The notes under the pieces are model-generated. The model saw only the letters and a list, made by a program, of their open reading frames with translations, made no database searches and was not told where the DNA came from. A stretch of DNA of 64,000 nt from Comamonadaceae bacterium (GTDB taxonomy: Bacteria > Pseudomonadota > Gammaproteobacteria > Burkholderiales > Burkholderiaceae_C), in NCBI GenBank assembly GCA_027486495.1, contig JAIXOZ010000073.1, positions 1 to 64,000 of the forward strand, read 5' to 3'. A program made the translations under genes and the position numbers. Positions 39,546 to 48,258 of the stretch are shown in pieces. The number at the start of each line of letters is the position of its first letter. Positions within the stretch are counted from its first letter, which is position 1.

Positions 39546-39950
39546 ATGGAGTTACGAATGATGATCTCTGGCAAAAACATGATTCGCGGCACATACCGTC
39601 GTTTTGCAATTTTGGCCTCAGCCGGCGTGTTGATGGTGTTAACGGGTTGCGCTTCGGTGCAGGGCCCCACATTGCCCGTGTCTGAATTAGAGACCTTTGT
39701 ACCACTGCCCAAGCACGCGCGCTTGATGAACGATGTCAAGGTTCGCTGGGAAGTCCGCGAAAACGTGGTCGAGGTGTGCAGTCGAGCTGCCAAAATCAGC
39801 ACAGCCCAAGCTTGGATGACGCCGCCATTGGCCTGTGCCATGTGGAACGTGGCCAGCAAAGAGTGCGTGATCATCACAGGCAAAATTGTTTCCCACCTTG
39901 AACTGGGCCATGAGTTGCGCCACTGCTTTGAGGGCAACTTTCACCGCTGA
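39546..39950 (+). CDS. Small putative lipoprotein with HExxH motif (paralogue 1)
   Basis: 134 aa; lipobox LTGC; TPPLACAMWNVASKECVIITGKIVSHLELGHELRHCFEGNFHR. Confidence 0.7.
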   Translation: MELRMMISGKNMIRGTYRRFAILASAGVLMVLTGCASVQGPTLPVSELETFVPLPKHARLMNDVKVRWEVRENVVEVCSRAAKISTAQAWMTPPLACAMWNVASKECVIITGKIVSHLELGHELRHCFEGNFHR

Positions 39951-40217
39951 AATTCGGGTTTTCGCGGTTAGATACCGGCTGACAGATGCTGTTGTGTCGC
40001 CGGAGTGGTCCATTCCCGTGCAGAAAGCGGTCTCTGAAAGCGATGGTTTCGGCACACCCTCTTCGCGGTCGAAGAGCGCTCCCACAAGGGCTTGGCTTTC
40101 TAAGGGCCGATGGCTGAAGGCAAGATGAATTGTAAAAATTAGTGTTTTATAAATGACAGTTGAGAACTAATAAATACTAATTTATTAATACAATTCGTCA
40201 GAATTTATACCAAGCTT

Positions 40218-40610
40218 ATGCATTCGTCGTTACCAGTTTCGGGTTTTTCTTGGTTTTTCTTGCTTCGCCTTGTATCCGTGACCGTTGGGGTCCTGGGATT
40301 GAGCGCATGCCAAGTTGCATCCCAACACAAATTAGCCAGCTGGGAATTTGTTCCTTTCAACGTCATGCCTTCCCAATACAGGATCATGAACCAAGTGCGC
40401 ATCAACTGGGAGGTGCGGGAGGATGTGGCGCACTTTTGCTCGCACGCCAGAAGCATGGGCCGTGATCAATCGTTTTTGACGCCACCCATGGCCTGCGCTG
40501 TTTGGGACATTCTCAAAGCCGAATGCACCGTGGTAACGGGCCCCCTGACCAGCCATGTGGCCTTGGGCCATGAATTGCGGCACTGTTTCGAAGGCCACTT
40601 CCACCGTTGA
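40218..40610 (+). CDS. Small putative lipoprotein with HExxH motif (paralogue 2)
   Basis: 130 aa; LSAC lipobox; TPPMACAVWDILKAECTVVTGPLTSHVALGHELRHCFEGHFHR, clearly paralogous to 39546..39950. Confidence 0.7.
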   Translation: MHSSLPVSGFSWFFLLRLVSVTVGVLGLSACQVASQHKLASWEFVPFNVMPSQYRIMNQVRINWEVREDVAHFCSHARSMGRDQSFLTPPMACAVWDILKAECTVVTGPLTSHVALGHELRHCFEGHFHR

Positions 40611-40637
40611 CAGCAGTGGCCTTGGTGTTATGCGGCT

Positions 40638-41543
40638 TCAACTGGCGCGCAGTGCCCGGCGCAATCCCTCGCCCACATCGGGGCGTGCTTCAAAGGGGTC
40701 AGGTGGGTTGATGCCCTGAACGATTGCTTCCATGCGGCTTTGCACGTTGCCCAGCGCTTGCGGATGGCTGTAGATGTAAAACTGACCGTTGGCCACGGCA
40801 TCAAACACCTTTTGCGCCACATCAGCCGCTGACACCTTGCCACTGCCAACAGCTTTATCACTTTGCGCTTGCCCTATCAATTGGCTGGCTGTGGGCTTGT
40901 CTGCCGCCAATTGTGCAGGTCTGTTGCGGTGGCTCTGGCTGATGCCCGTGGGCACAAAATAAGGACACAGCACACTGGCGCTGACCTGATCAGACACCAG
41001 CTGCAAGTCTTGGTAAAGCGTTTCGGTCAAAGACACCACGGCGTGTTTGCTGACGTTGTAGATGCCCATGTTGGGCGGCGTCAGCAAACCCGCCATGCTG
41101 GCGGTGTTGACAATATGGCCTTGGTAAGCCGGATCGGCCTTGGCGGCTTCGAGCATCATGGGCGTGAACAGGCGCACGCCGTGCACCACACCCCAAAGGT
41201 TCACGCCCAGCACCCATTCCCAATCGGCCACCGAGTTTTCCCAGACCAAGCCCCCTGCCCCGACGCCCGCGTTGTTGAAAACCAAGTGCGGTGCGCCAAA
41301 GCGGGCTTTGACATCGGTGGCCAGCTGTTCCATGGCCTGGGCATTGGACACATCCACTTGACGAGCCAACACCTGAACGCCTTGGGCGGTCATTTCGGCC
41401 TCGGCTTTGTCCAAGGCGTCTTGCTGCACGTCCACCAGCACGAGGTTCATGCCCCACTTGGCACCGATGCGGGCGCATTCCAGACCAAAGCCTGAACCGG
41501 CACCGGTCAGTACCGCAGTTTTGCCTTTGAAGTTGTCGATCAT
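40638..41543 (-). CDS. SDR-family oxidoreductase
   Basis: TAVLTGAGSGFGLE, NNAGVGAGG, YNVSKHAV. Confidence 0.9.
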   Translation of the reverse strand: MIDNFKGKTAVLTGAGSGFGLECARIGAKWGMNLVLVDVQQDALDKAEAEMTAQGVQVLARQVDVSNAQAMEQLATDVKARFGAPHLVFNNAGVGAGGLVWENSVADWEWVLGVNLWGVVHGVRLFTPMMLEAAKADPAYQGHIVNTASMAGLLTPPNMGIYNVSKHAVVSLTETLYQDLQLVSDQVSASVLCPYFVPTGISQSHRNRPAQLAADKPTASQLIGQAQSDKAVGSGKVSAADVAQKVFDAVANGQFYIYSHPQALGNVQSRMEAIVQGINPPDPFEARPDVGEGLRRALRAS

Positions 41544-42475
41544 GAGGAAATCTTTTTCAATGTGAACCCGACACGCGGGAAATGAACATGGACAGTGCCC
41601 GAACGCTCACCCGTGCGGCGCAAGGTGAAACGGGTACGGGTCGCGGCAATCAGCTCGCCCTCGGTCGGCTCCAGGCCAAAGTTGTCGGCAGCAATCACCA
41701 CCTGCTTGCCCAGCGCAATGCCGTGCTCGTCCTGGAAGACCTCGCCTTGCACTGCGGCAGGCGATGAACCGCGGGCCAACTGCAAGGCTTCTTCTGCGCT
41801 GTATGGACCGGGTGTGCCGTGACCTATGGCCTTCATGCGGCCCATCCAGCTTATGACTTCTGGCGTCGCATCCAAGATGCCCGACAAGTCGGGCGTGCGC
41901 TCATGCGTGAACCAAAGCGGGTGATAAGCCGCAAAGTCTGCCACGCAAGGCTGAGCGCCGAACAAAAAGTCTTGCCCGTGCAGCATGCTGGCGAGGCGGC
42001 GCAAGTAACTTTTGTAAGTGGCTGCGGCATCGGTGGACGACATGCGTGCTGCGCCACTGCGCATGGCGGCGCGGTCGGCCACAAAAGCCTGCACACCCTC
42101 TGCAGGTGCACCCGCAAATACCTGTGCCACACCCGCCGGCTGAAAGTTGTAGGCCATGGAGGCCGTGAACAAAGCGCTGTCGGCCCACTGCGCCACGATG
42201 CGCGACGTGCCCTTGACGGCTTCGGGGTAGAGCGTGGGCGTGGGCGTGATCTGATCGAGCACATCGCAAATCAAGGCGGTGTCACAGTAGATGTCCGCAC
42301 CGATTTGCAACACCGGCGTTTTACGGTACCCCCCGGTGAGCGCCGTCAGATCAGGCTTGGGCATGATCATTGGAATGAACACGCTCTTCCAAGCCAGTTG
42401 TTTATAGCCCAGAATCAGCCGGACTTTTTCAGCGAACGGAGAGGTCGGGTAATGGTGCAGGATCAGATCGGACAT
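41540..42475 (-). CDS. Glutathione S-transferase family protein
   Basis: LILHHYPTSPFAEKVRLILGYKQLAWKSV; thioredoxin-like N-domain and GST C-domain. Confidence 0.85.
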   Translation of the reverse strand: MSDLILHHYPTSPFAEKVRLILGYKQLAWKSVFIPMIMPKPDLTALTGGYRKTPVLQIGADIYCDTALICDVLDQITPTPTLYPEAVKGTSRIVAQWADSALFTASMAYNFQPAGVAQVFAGAPAEGVQAFVADRAAMRSGAARMSSTDAAATYKSYLRRLASMLHGQDFLFGAQPCVADFAAYHPLWFTHERTPDLSGILDATPEVISWMGRMKAIGHGTPGPYSAEEALQLARGSSPAAVQGEVFQDEHGIALGKQVVIAADNFGLEPTEGELIAATRTRFTLRRTGERSGTVHVHFPRVGFTLKKISS

Positions 42476-42485
42476 GCACCTGGCC

Positions 42486-43502
42486 TCAGATCAGCTTGAC
42501 CAATTGTTTGCCAAAGTTTTTGCCTTTGAGCAAACCGAGGAAAGCTTCAGGCGCAGCGGCCAGTCCTTGGGCCACGGATTCACGCGGGCGCAGTTTGCCG
42601 GTGCCGACCAAGGTGCCGAGTTCTTGCAAGGCCTCGGGCCAGACTTCCATGTGTTCGCTCACGATGAAGCCTTCGATCTTCATGCGGTTGATGAGGATGA
42701 GGGCCGGGTTGCTCATGGGAAGGGGCGCGCCATCGTAGCCCGCGATCATGCCGCACACCGCAATGCGTGCGAATGCGTTGGTGCGCAGCATCACGGCGTC
42801 CAAAACCATGCCACCCACGTTCTCAAAGTGGCCATCGATACCATTCGGGCAAGCTTCGCGAAGCGCTTTGGACAGCGAGATGTAGTCCTTGTGTTCTTTG
42901 TAGTCAATGCAGGCGTCAAAGCCCAACCCATTGACCACGTAGTCGCACTTGTCTTTGCCCCCGGCAATGCCGACCACGCGGCAGCCGCGGGCCTTGGCCA
43001 ATGCGCCATAAGCGCTGCCCACCGCACCGCTGGCGGCGCTCACGGTGACGGTCTCGCCCACTTTGGGGTTGATGATTTTGACCAGGCCATACCAAGCGGT
43101 CACACCGGGCATGCCCACTGCGCCCAGGTAATGCGACAGCGGCACATGGGTCGTGTCCACCTTGCGCAGCGCACCCAACACATTGGCATCGACCACGCTG
43201 TATTCTTGCCAGCCGCCCATGCCCACCACTTGGTCGCCTGCTTTGAACTTGGGGTTTTGGCTGTCCACCACCTCCCCCACCGTGCCACCGATCATGACCT
43301 GGCCCAGCGGCTGGGGCACCGCATAGCTCTTGCTCTCGTTCATGCGGCCTCGCATGTAGGGATCCAAGCTCATGAAATGGTGGCGCACCAGCACTTGGCC
43401 GTCTTGCAGGGCAGGAACAGTGGCTTCAACCAGTTTGAAGTTGGCCACAGTGGCTTCGCCTTGCGGGCGGTTGTCGAGCACGATTTGGTGATTGAGGGTC
43501 AT
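42486..43502 (-). CDS. NADP-dependent MDR oxidoreductase (prostaglandin reductase/CurA-like)
   Basis: HHFMSLDPYMRGRMNE, VSAASGAVGS..GALAKARGCRVVGIAGG. Confidence 0.9.
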   Translation of the reverse strand: MTLNHQIVLDNRPQGEATVANFKLVEATVPALQDGQVLVRHHFMSLDPYMRGRMNESKSYAVPQPLGQVMIGGTVGEVVDSQNPKFKAGDQVVGMGGWQEYSVVDANVLGALRKVDTTHVPLSHYLGAVGMPGVTAWYGLVKIINPKVGETVTVSAASGAVGSAYGALAKARGCRVVGIAGGKDKCDYVVNGLGFDACIDYKEHKDYISLSKALREACPNGIDGHFENVGGMVLDAVMLRTNAFARIAVCGMIAGYDGAPLPMSNPALILINRMKIEGFIVSEHMEVWPEALQELGTLVGTGKLRPRESVAQGLAAAPEAFLGLLKGKNFGKQLVKLI

Positions 43503-43540
43503 CTTTGTATCCGTTCTTTGTTGGGTGGTCGTTGAAAAAA

Positions 43541-43963
43541 TCAGTCGGTTTGAAGGGTACCGGTGCCACGTCGAGGCACATATTTGAATGTGCCCGTGGC
43601 ATGTGCACACAAACGGCCCTCAGGGTCGTAAACCCCACCTTCCGTGAAAGCAAGTTTGCGAGTGCGGTGCAGCAAGCGTCCACGGCCAATGAGTTGCCCG
43701 CCCAAGGGGGCTGAAGCAGCTTGCATGAAACTGGTTTTCATTTCAATCGTGAACACGCCGTTGCTGGGCTCAACGCTGCGTGCGGCTGCCGCCAAGACGA
43801 TGTCCAAAAAGGTCATGATCGCGCCCCCATGGACGACGTCGAAGGAGTTGAATATTTCCGGGCGCATCGGAAACCACAGTTCGGATTGGCCGTCTTCAAA
43901 TTTTTCCAATGTGATGCCCAAGTGGTCCACAAACGGAATCGGAACACCAAAAGGAATGCTCAT
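43541..43963 (-). CDS. PaaI-type hot-dog thioesterase
   Basis: FDVVHGGAIMTFLDIVLAAAARS...TIEMKTSFMQAA. Confidence 0.85.
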   Translation of the reverse strand: MSIPFGVPIPFVDHLGITLEKFEDGQSELWFPMRPEIFNSFDVVHGGAIMTFLDIVLAAAARSVEPSNGVFTIEMKTSFMQAASAPLGGQLIGRGRLLHRTRKLAFTEGGVYDPEGRLCAHATGTFKYVPRRGTGTLQTD

Positions 43964-43978
43964 GTCAGGCCTTGGAGC

Positions 43979-44770
43979 TCAGCCGCCGATGATGGCGCTG
44001 ACGCCACCGTCCACCGCCAGCCACTGACCGGTGATGTGCTTGCCTGCGGCCGATGCGAACAACAGTGCCAAGCCCTTGAGGTCTTCGTCGTCGCCCAAGC
44101 GACGCAGGGGGGCCGCTTGCGCCATGTTGTCGGCCCCGATGGTGTCCAAAAGACCTTGGCTCATCTTGCTGGGAAAGAACCCTGGGCAAATTGCATTGAC
44201 GGTGATGCCGTGCTCGCCCCACTCACCTGCCAATGCGCGGGTGAAGTTGATGACCGCCCCCTTGGAGGTGTTGTAAGCGATGGTTTCCATCGCAGAAGGG
44301 TTGCCCGCCAGGCCCGCGATGGACGCCACGTTCAAGATGCGGCCTTTGCCACGCGGGATGAAGCTTTGCTTGGCCACCTCTTGAGAGAGGATGAAATAAC
44401 CGCGCACGTTCAAGTTCATGACCTTGTCCCAGGCCGGGACCGGGTGGTCTTCGGCAGGTGCGCCCCAAGTGGCACCGGCGTTGTTGACCAAAATATCGAT
44501 GGGCCCCATGCGTTCCATGGTTTCAGTGGCCAGGCGGCGAATGTCTTCTTCCTTGCCGCAGTCGGCAGCGATCCAGCGGGCGTCGATGCCTGCGGCCTGC
44601 AACTCGGCAGCGGCTTCTTCCAAGTCTGCGGCCTTGCGCGAGCTGAGCATGATCTTGGCTCCAGCCTCGCCCAAGGCGTGAGCCATTTGCAGGCCAAGGC
44701 CGCGCGAGCCGCCGGTGACCAAGGCCACCTGGCCGGTCAGATCAAAAAGTTGTTGAACCGTGCGTGCCAT
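43979..44770 (-). CDS. SDR-family oxidoreductase
   Basis: ALVTGGSRGLGLQ, NNAGATWG, YNTSKGAV. Confidence 0.92.
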   Translation of the reverse strand: MARTVQQLFDLTGQVALVTGGSRGLGLQMAHALGEAGAKIMLSSRKAADLEEAAAELQAAGIDARWIAADCGKEEDIRRLATETMERMGPIDILVNNAGATWGAPAEDHPVPAWDKVMNLNVRGYFILSQEVAKQSFIPRGKGRILNVASIAGLAGNPSAMETIAYNTSKGAVINFTRALAGEWGEHGITVNAICPGFFPSKMSQGLLDTIGADNMAQAAPLRRLGDDEDLKGLALLFASAAGKHITGQWLAVDGGVSAIIGG

Positions 44771-44783
44771 GTTGGAGCTCCTT

Positions 44784-45089
44784 TTATTCGACGATGTAAT
44801 CCATGCAGCGGCGTTCTTTGACGACCGCCTTCATGAAGGGTTTGATGGCCACATGATCGGGGTGATTTTGGTAATCCGCTAGCACCTGCGCGTCATCGAG
44901 CAGCATGTGCAGCACCAAGTCATTCGTGCAGTCCATCCCGGGGCTGGCGGTGGCGACTTCAAAAGCGCGGATGCCAGGCACCACCTGCGCGCACGACATC
45001 AGCAGCCTTTGTGCTTTTTTCAAATTGGTGGCCTTGTCTGCGCCTTCTGCCTGCTCGTGCAGGTTCCACATCACGATGTGGCGGATCAT
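44784..45089 (-). CDS. Dabb (stress-responsive A/B barrel) domain protein
   Basis: MIRHIVMWNLHEQAEG...DLVLHMLLDDAQVLADYQNHPDHVAI. Confidence 0.85.
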   Translation of the reverse strand: MIRHIVMWNLHEQAEGADKATNLKKAQRLLMSCAQVVPGIRAFEVATASPGMDCTNDLVLHMLLDDAQVLADYQNHPDHVAIKPFMKAVVKERRCMDYIVE

Positions 45090-46930
45090 CAGAAAGCATC
45101 CTCGGGCAAGTCGGCGCAAGTGGGGTCGCGGCTTTTCACCACGCTCAGCCATGCGCCAATTTTGGGCAATTCGTAGCGGAAGAAATAACGGCAGGCAGCA
45201 CGGCGACCTTGTGCAGCGAGTGTGTCATGGCCATCCAGGCTTGCAGCCACATCGAGCCAGATCCAGGCAATGACGGTATGGCCAAACGCTTGCAAATATG
45301 GCACCGCGTTAGCCAGGGCCTGCGCGGGCTCGGCGCCGTCCCAGGCTTGCTGGGTGGCTTGGCCGATTTGTTGGAGCGCGTCACGCAAAACGGCGGCTTC
45401 AGGGCCCCAAGACGCTTCGGCTTTGGCGGCAGTGGCCAGCATGCGTTCGGCCAGCAGTTTCAGGCCACGGCCGTTTTCCATCAGCACCTTGCGGCCCAGC
45501 AGGTCCATGGCCTGGATGCCGTGGGTGCCCTCGTGGATCATGTTCAGTCGGTTGTCGCGCCAATACTGCTCGACCGGGAAGTCACGCGTGTAGCCGTAGC
45601 CGCCGTGGATCTGGATCGCCAAGCTGTTGGCTTCCAGACACCATTCGCTGGGGAAGCTCTTGACGATGGGGGTGAGCACCTCCAGCAGCAAACGCGCCAC
45701 ATCGGCGTCTTCAGCCGTGCCGGTGTGCTGTTCGTCCACCAGTCGGGCGCTGTACAAAGCCAGGGCCAGTGCGCCTTCGCTGTAAGCCTTTTGGGCCAGC
45801 AGCATGCGCTTGATGTCGGCGTGCTCGATGATGCGCACCTGCGGGCGGCTGGCGTCCTTGCCCCCTGCCCCGCTGGGTCGGCCTTGGGGGCGGTTCTTGG
45901 CATAGTCGAGGCTGGCGTAATAACCAGCCATGCCCAGCATGGTGGCGGCCATGCCCACGCCGATGCGGGCTTCGTTCATCATGTGGAACATGCAGCGCAG
46001 GCCTTCGCCGGGCTTGCCGACGAGGTAGCCCACGGCGCCGCTTCCGGCGCCGTCCAAGCCTCCGCCAGCTTCGCCGCGCACGGGGTATTTGCCCTCGCCA
46101 AAGTTCAGCAACGTGTTGGTCGTGCCTCGCCAGCCACACTTGTGGTTCAGACCTGCCAGCGCCACGTCATTGCGCTCGCCTGTCAGTTGGCCATCGGAGC
46201 CCACCAGCTTTTTGGGCACGATGAACAGTGAAATGCCTTTGACGCCAGGCACCAACTGGCCATTTGCATGAGGGATTTTGGCCAAGACCAAGTGGATGAT
46301 GTTCTCAGACAGCTCATGCTCGCCCGAGGAGATCCACATCTTGTTGCCTTTGAGGCGGTAACGCGCCCCCAGGGGATCGGCTTCAAAGTCAGCGCCATCG
46401 GGCGTGGCACGGGTCATCACATCGCTCAGCGACGAGCCCGCTTGCGGCTCACTCAAGCACATGGTGCCCGAAAAGCGACCGCTGAATTCGTTCAAGGCAA
46501 ATACCTGCTTTTGCAAGTCGGTGCCGTGCACCATCAGCAAATTGGCGTTGCCGCTGGTGAGCATGCCCGAGCCGATGCTCACTGATGCCATGGCAAAAAA
46601 CGCGTTGGCGGCCGCTTCGACGGTGTAAGGCAACTGCATGCCGCCCACTTCGTAGTCTTGGGCTGCACTCAACATGCCCGACTCGGCATAAGCCTTGTAC
46701 GCATCGTGGGTGGCTTGCGGCAGCGTGACTTTTTCGCCATCAAAGTGCGGCTCCTGTGTGTCCACCAGGCGGTTGAACGGCGCGTATTTTTCGCGGGCGA
46801 TGCGCTCGCAGGTGTCGAGCACCGCGTCAAAGGTTTCGCGCGAATGGTCGGCAAAGCGCTCGCGGCTTTGCAGGCTTTCGATTTTCAGCCAGTCGTGCAG
46901 CAGAAAATCAACGGTGGGGCGCAGGCTCAT
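45089..46930 (-). CDS. Acyl-CoA dehydrogenase with C-terminal domain (AcdB/DmdC-type)
   Basis: 613 aa; GTMCLSEPQAGSSLSDV, GGYGYTRDFPVEQYWRDNRLNMIHEGTHGIQAMDLLGRKV. Confidence 0.93.
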   Translation of the reverse strand: MSLRPTVDFLLHDWLKIESLQSRERFADHSRETFDAVLDTCERIAREKYAPFNRLVDTQEPHFDGEKVTLPQATHDAYKAYAESGMLSAAQDYEVGGMQLPYTVEAAANAFFAMASVSIGSGMLTSGNANLLMVHGTDLQKQVFALNEFSGRFSGTMCLSEPQAGSSLSDVMTRATPDGADFEADPLGARYRLKGNKMWISSGEHELSENIIHLVLAKIPHANGQLVPGVKGISLFIVPKKLVGSDGQLTGERNDVALAGLNHKCGWRGTTNTLLNFGEGKYPVRGEAGGGLDGAGSGAVGYLVGKPGEGLRCMFHMMNEARIGVGMAATMLGMAGYYASLDYAKNRPQGRPSGAGGKDASRPQVRIIEHADIKRMLLAQKAYSEGALALALYSARLVDEQHTGTAEDADVARLLLEVLTPIVKSFPSEWCLEANSLAIQIHGGYGYTRDFPVEQYWRDNRLNMIHEGTHGIQAMDLLGRKVLMENGRGLKLLAERMLATAAKAEASWGPEAAVLRDALQQIGQATQQAWDGAEPAQALANAVPYLQAFGHTVIAWIWLDVAASLDGHDTLAAQGRRAACRYFFRYELPKIGAWLSVVKSRDPTCADLPEDAF

Positions 46931-47023
46931 GTCGCATCATTCCGGTACAAAAAACAGACAAAAAAGGCGGTCAGTTGCAAGCCGACCGCCTTGGTTTTGA
47001 TCAGGCGTCAACAGCCATGGGCA

Positions 47024-48199
47024 TCACAGCACTTCAAAAATGCCGCAAGCGCCCATGCCGCCGCCAATGCACATGGTCACCGCCACGCGTTTGGCACCAC
47101 GGCGTTTGCCTTCGATCAGGGCGTGACCCGTCAGGCGTTGGCCCGACACACCGTAGGGGTGACCCACTGCGATCGCACCACCGTTGACGTTCAAGCGGTC
47201 GGCCGGGATGCCCAGCTTGTCGCGGCAGTACAGCACCTGCACGGCAAAGGCTTCGTTGAGCTCCCACAGGTCAATGTCGTTGACCGTCAGGCCCAGACGC
47301 GCCAGGGCTTTTGGCACGGCGTACACAGGGCCAATGCCCATTTCGTCAGGCTCGCAACCGGCCACAGCAAAGCCGAGGAATCGGCCCATCGGCTTCAAGC
47401 CGCGTTGCTCGGCCAGCTTTTCGTCCATCAGCACACAAGCGCCTGCACCGTCCGAGAACTGGCTGGCGTTGCCTGCAGAGACCAAACCACCGGGCAGCGC
47501 CGAGCGCAGACCGCTGATGGCTTCCACCGTGGTGCCTTCGCGCAGGCCTTCGTCCACGCTCACGGTCACTTGTTTGGTGGTCATGCCCATGACCTTGTCG
47601 ATCACGCCTTGCGTGACGGTGATGGGGGCGATTTCGTCGTTGAACAAACCAGCGGCTTGGGCAGCGCAGGCTTTTTGCTGGCTGGCCGCACCATACGCGT
47701 CCATCACATCGCGGCCGATTTTGTAACGCTTGGCCACTTGCTCGGCGGTTTGCAGCATGTTCCAGTAGATCTCGGGCTTCATCTTGGCCAATGCCAAGTC
47801 TTGCATCATGTGGGTGTTCATCTCTTGCTGCACGCAAGAGATGCTTTCCACACCACCAGCCACGTAGACCTGGCCTTCGCCCGCGATGATGCGCTGCGCT
47901 GCCAAGGCAATGGTTTGCAGGCCCGAAGAGCAAAAACGGTTCACGGTCATGCCCGACACCGAAATCGGCAGACCGGCCTTGAGGGCGATCTGGCGGGCGA
48001 TGTTGGCACCGGTGGCGCCCTCAGGGCTGGCGCAACCCATGATCACGTCTTCGACCTCGGCGGCGTCAATGCCTGCGCGGGCCACGGCGTGTTGCACGGC
48101 GTGCCCGCCCAAGGTTGCGCCATGGGTCATGTTGAAGGCGCCCTTCCAGCTCTTGGCCAGCGGGGTGCGTGCGGTAGATACGATGACAGCATTCGTCAT
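47024..48199 (-). CDS. Acetyl-CoA C-acyltransferase (thiolase)
   Basis: [49 protein letters not shown]. Confidence 0.94.
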   Translation of the reverse strand: MTNAVIVSTARTPLAKSWKGAFNMTHGATLGGHAVQHAVARAGIDAAEVEDVIMGCASPEGATGANIARQIALKAGLPISVSGMTVNRFCSSGLQTIALAAQRIIAGEGQVYVAGGVESISCVQQEMNTHMMQDLALAKMKPEIYWNMLQTAEQVAKRYKIGRDVMDAYGAASQQKACAAQAAGLFNDEIAPITVTQGVIDKVMGMTTKQVTVSVDEGLREGTTVEAISGLRSALPGGLVSAGNASQFSDGAGACVLMDEKLAEQRGLKPMGRFLGFAVAGCEPDEMGIGPVYAVPKALARLGLTVNDIDLWELNEAFAVQVLYCRDKLGIPADRLNVNGGAIAVGHPYGVSGQRLTGHALIEGKRRGAKRVAVTMCIGGGMGACGIFEVL

Positions 48200-48258
48200 G
48201 ATGGTCCTTTCAAGTGGGGGACAGCGCTTTCAGTCTGCCCCGCCAAAAATTTAAAAAA

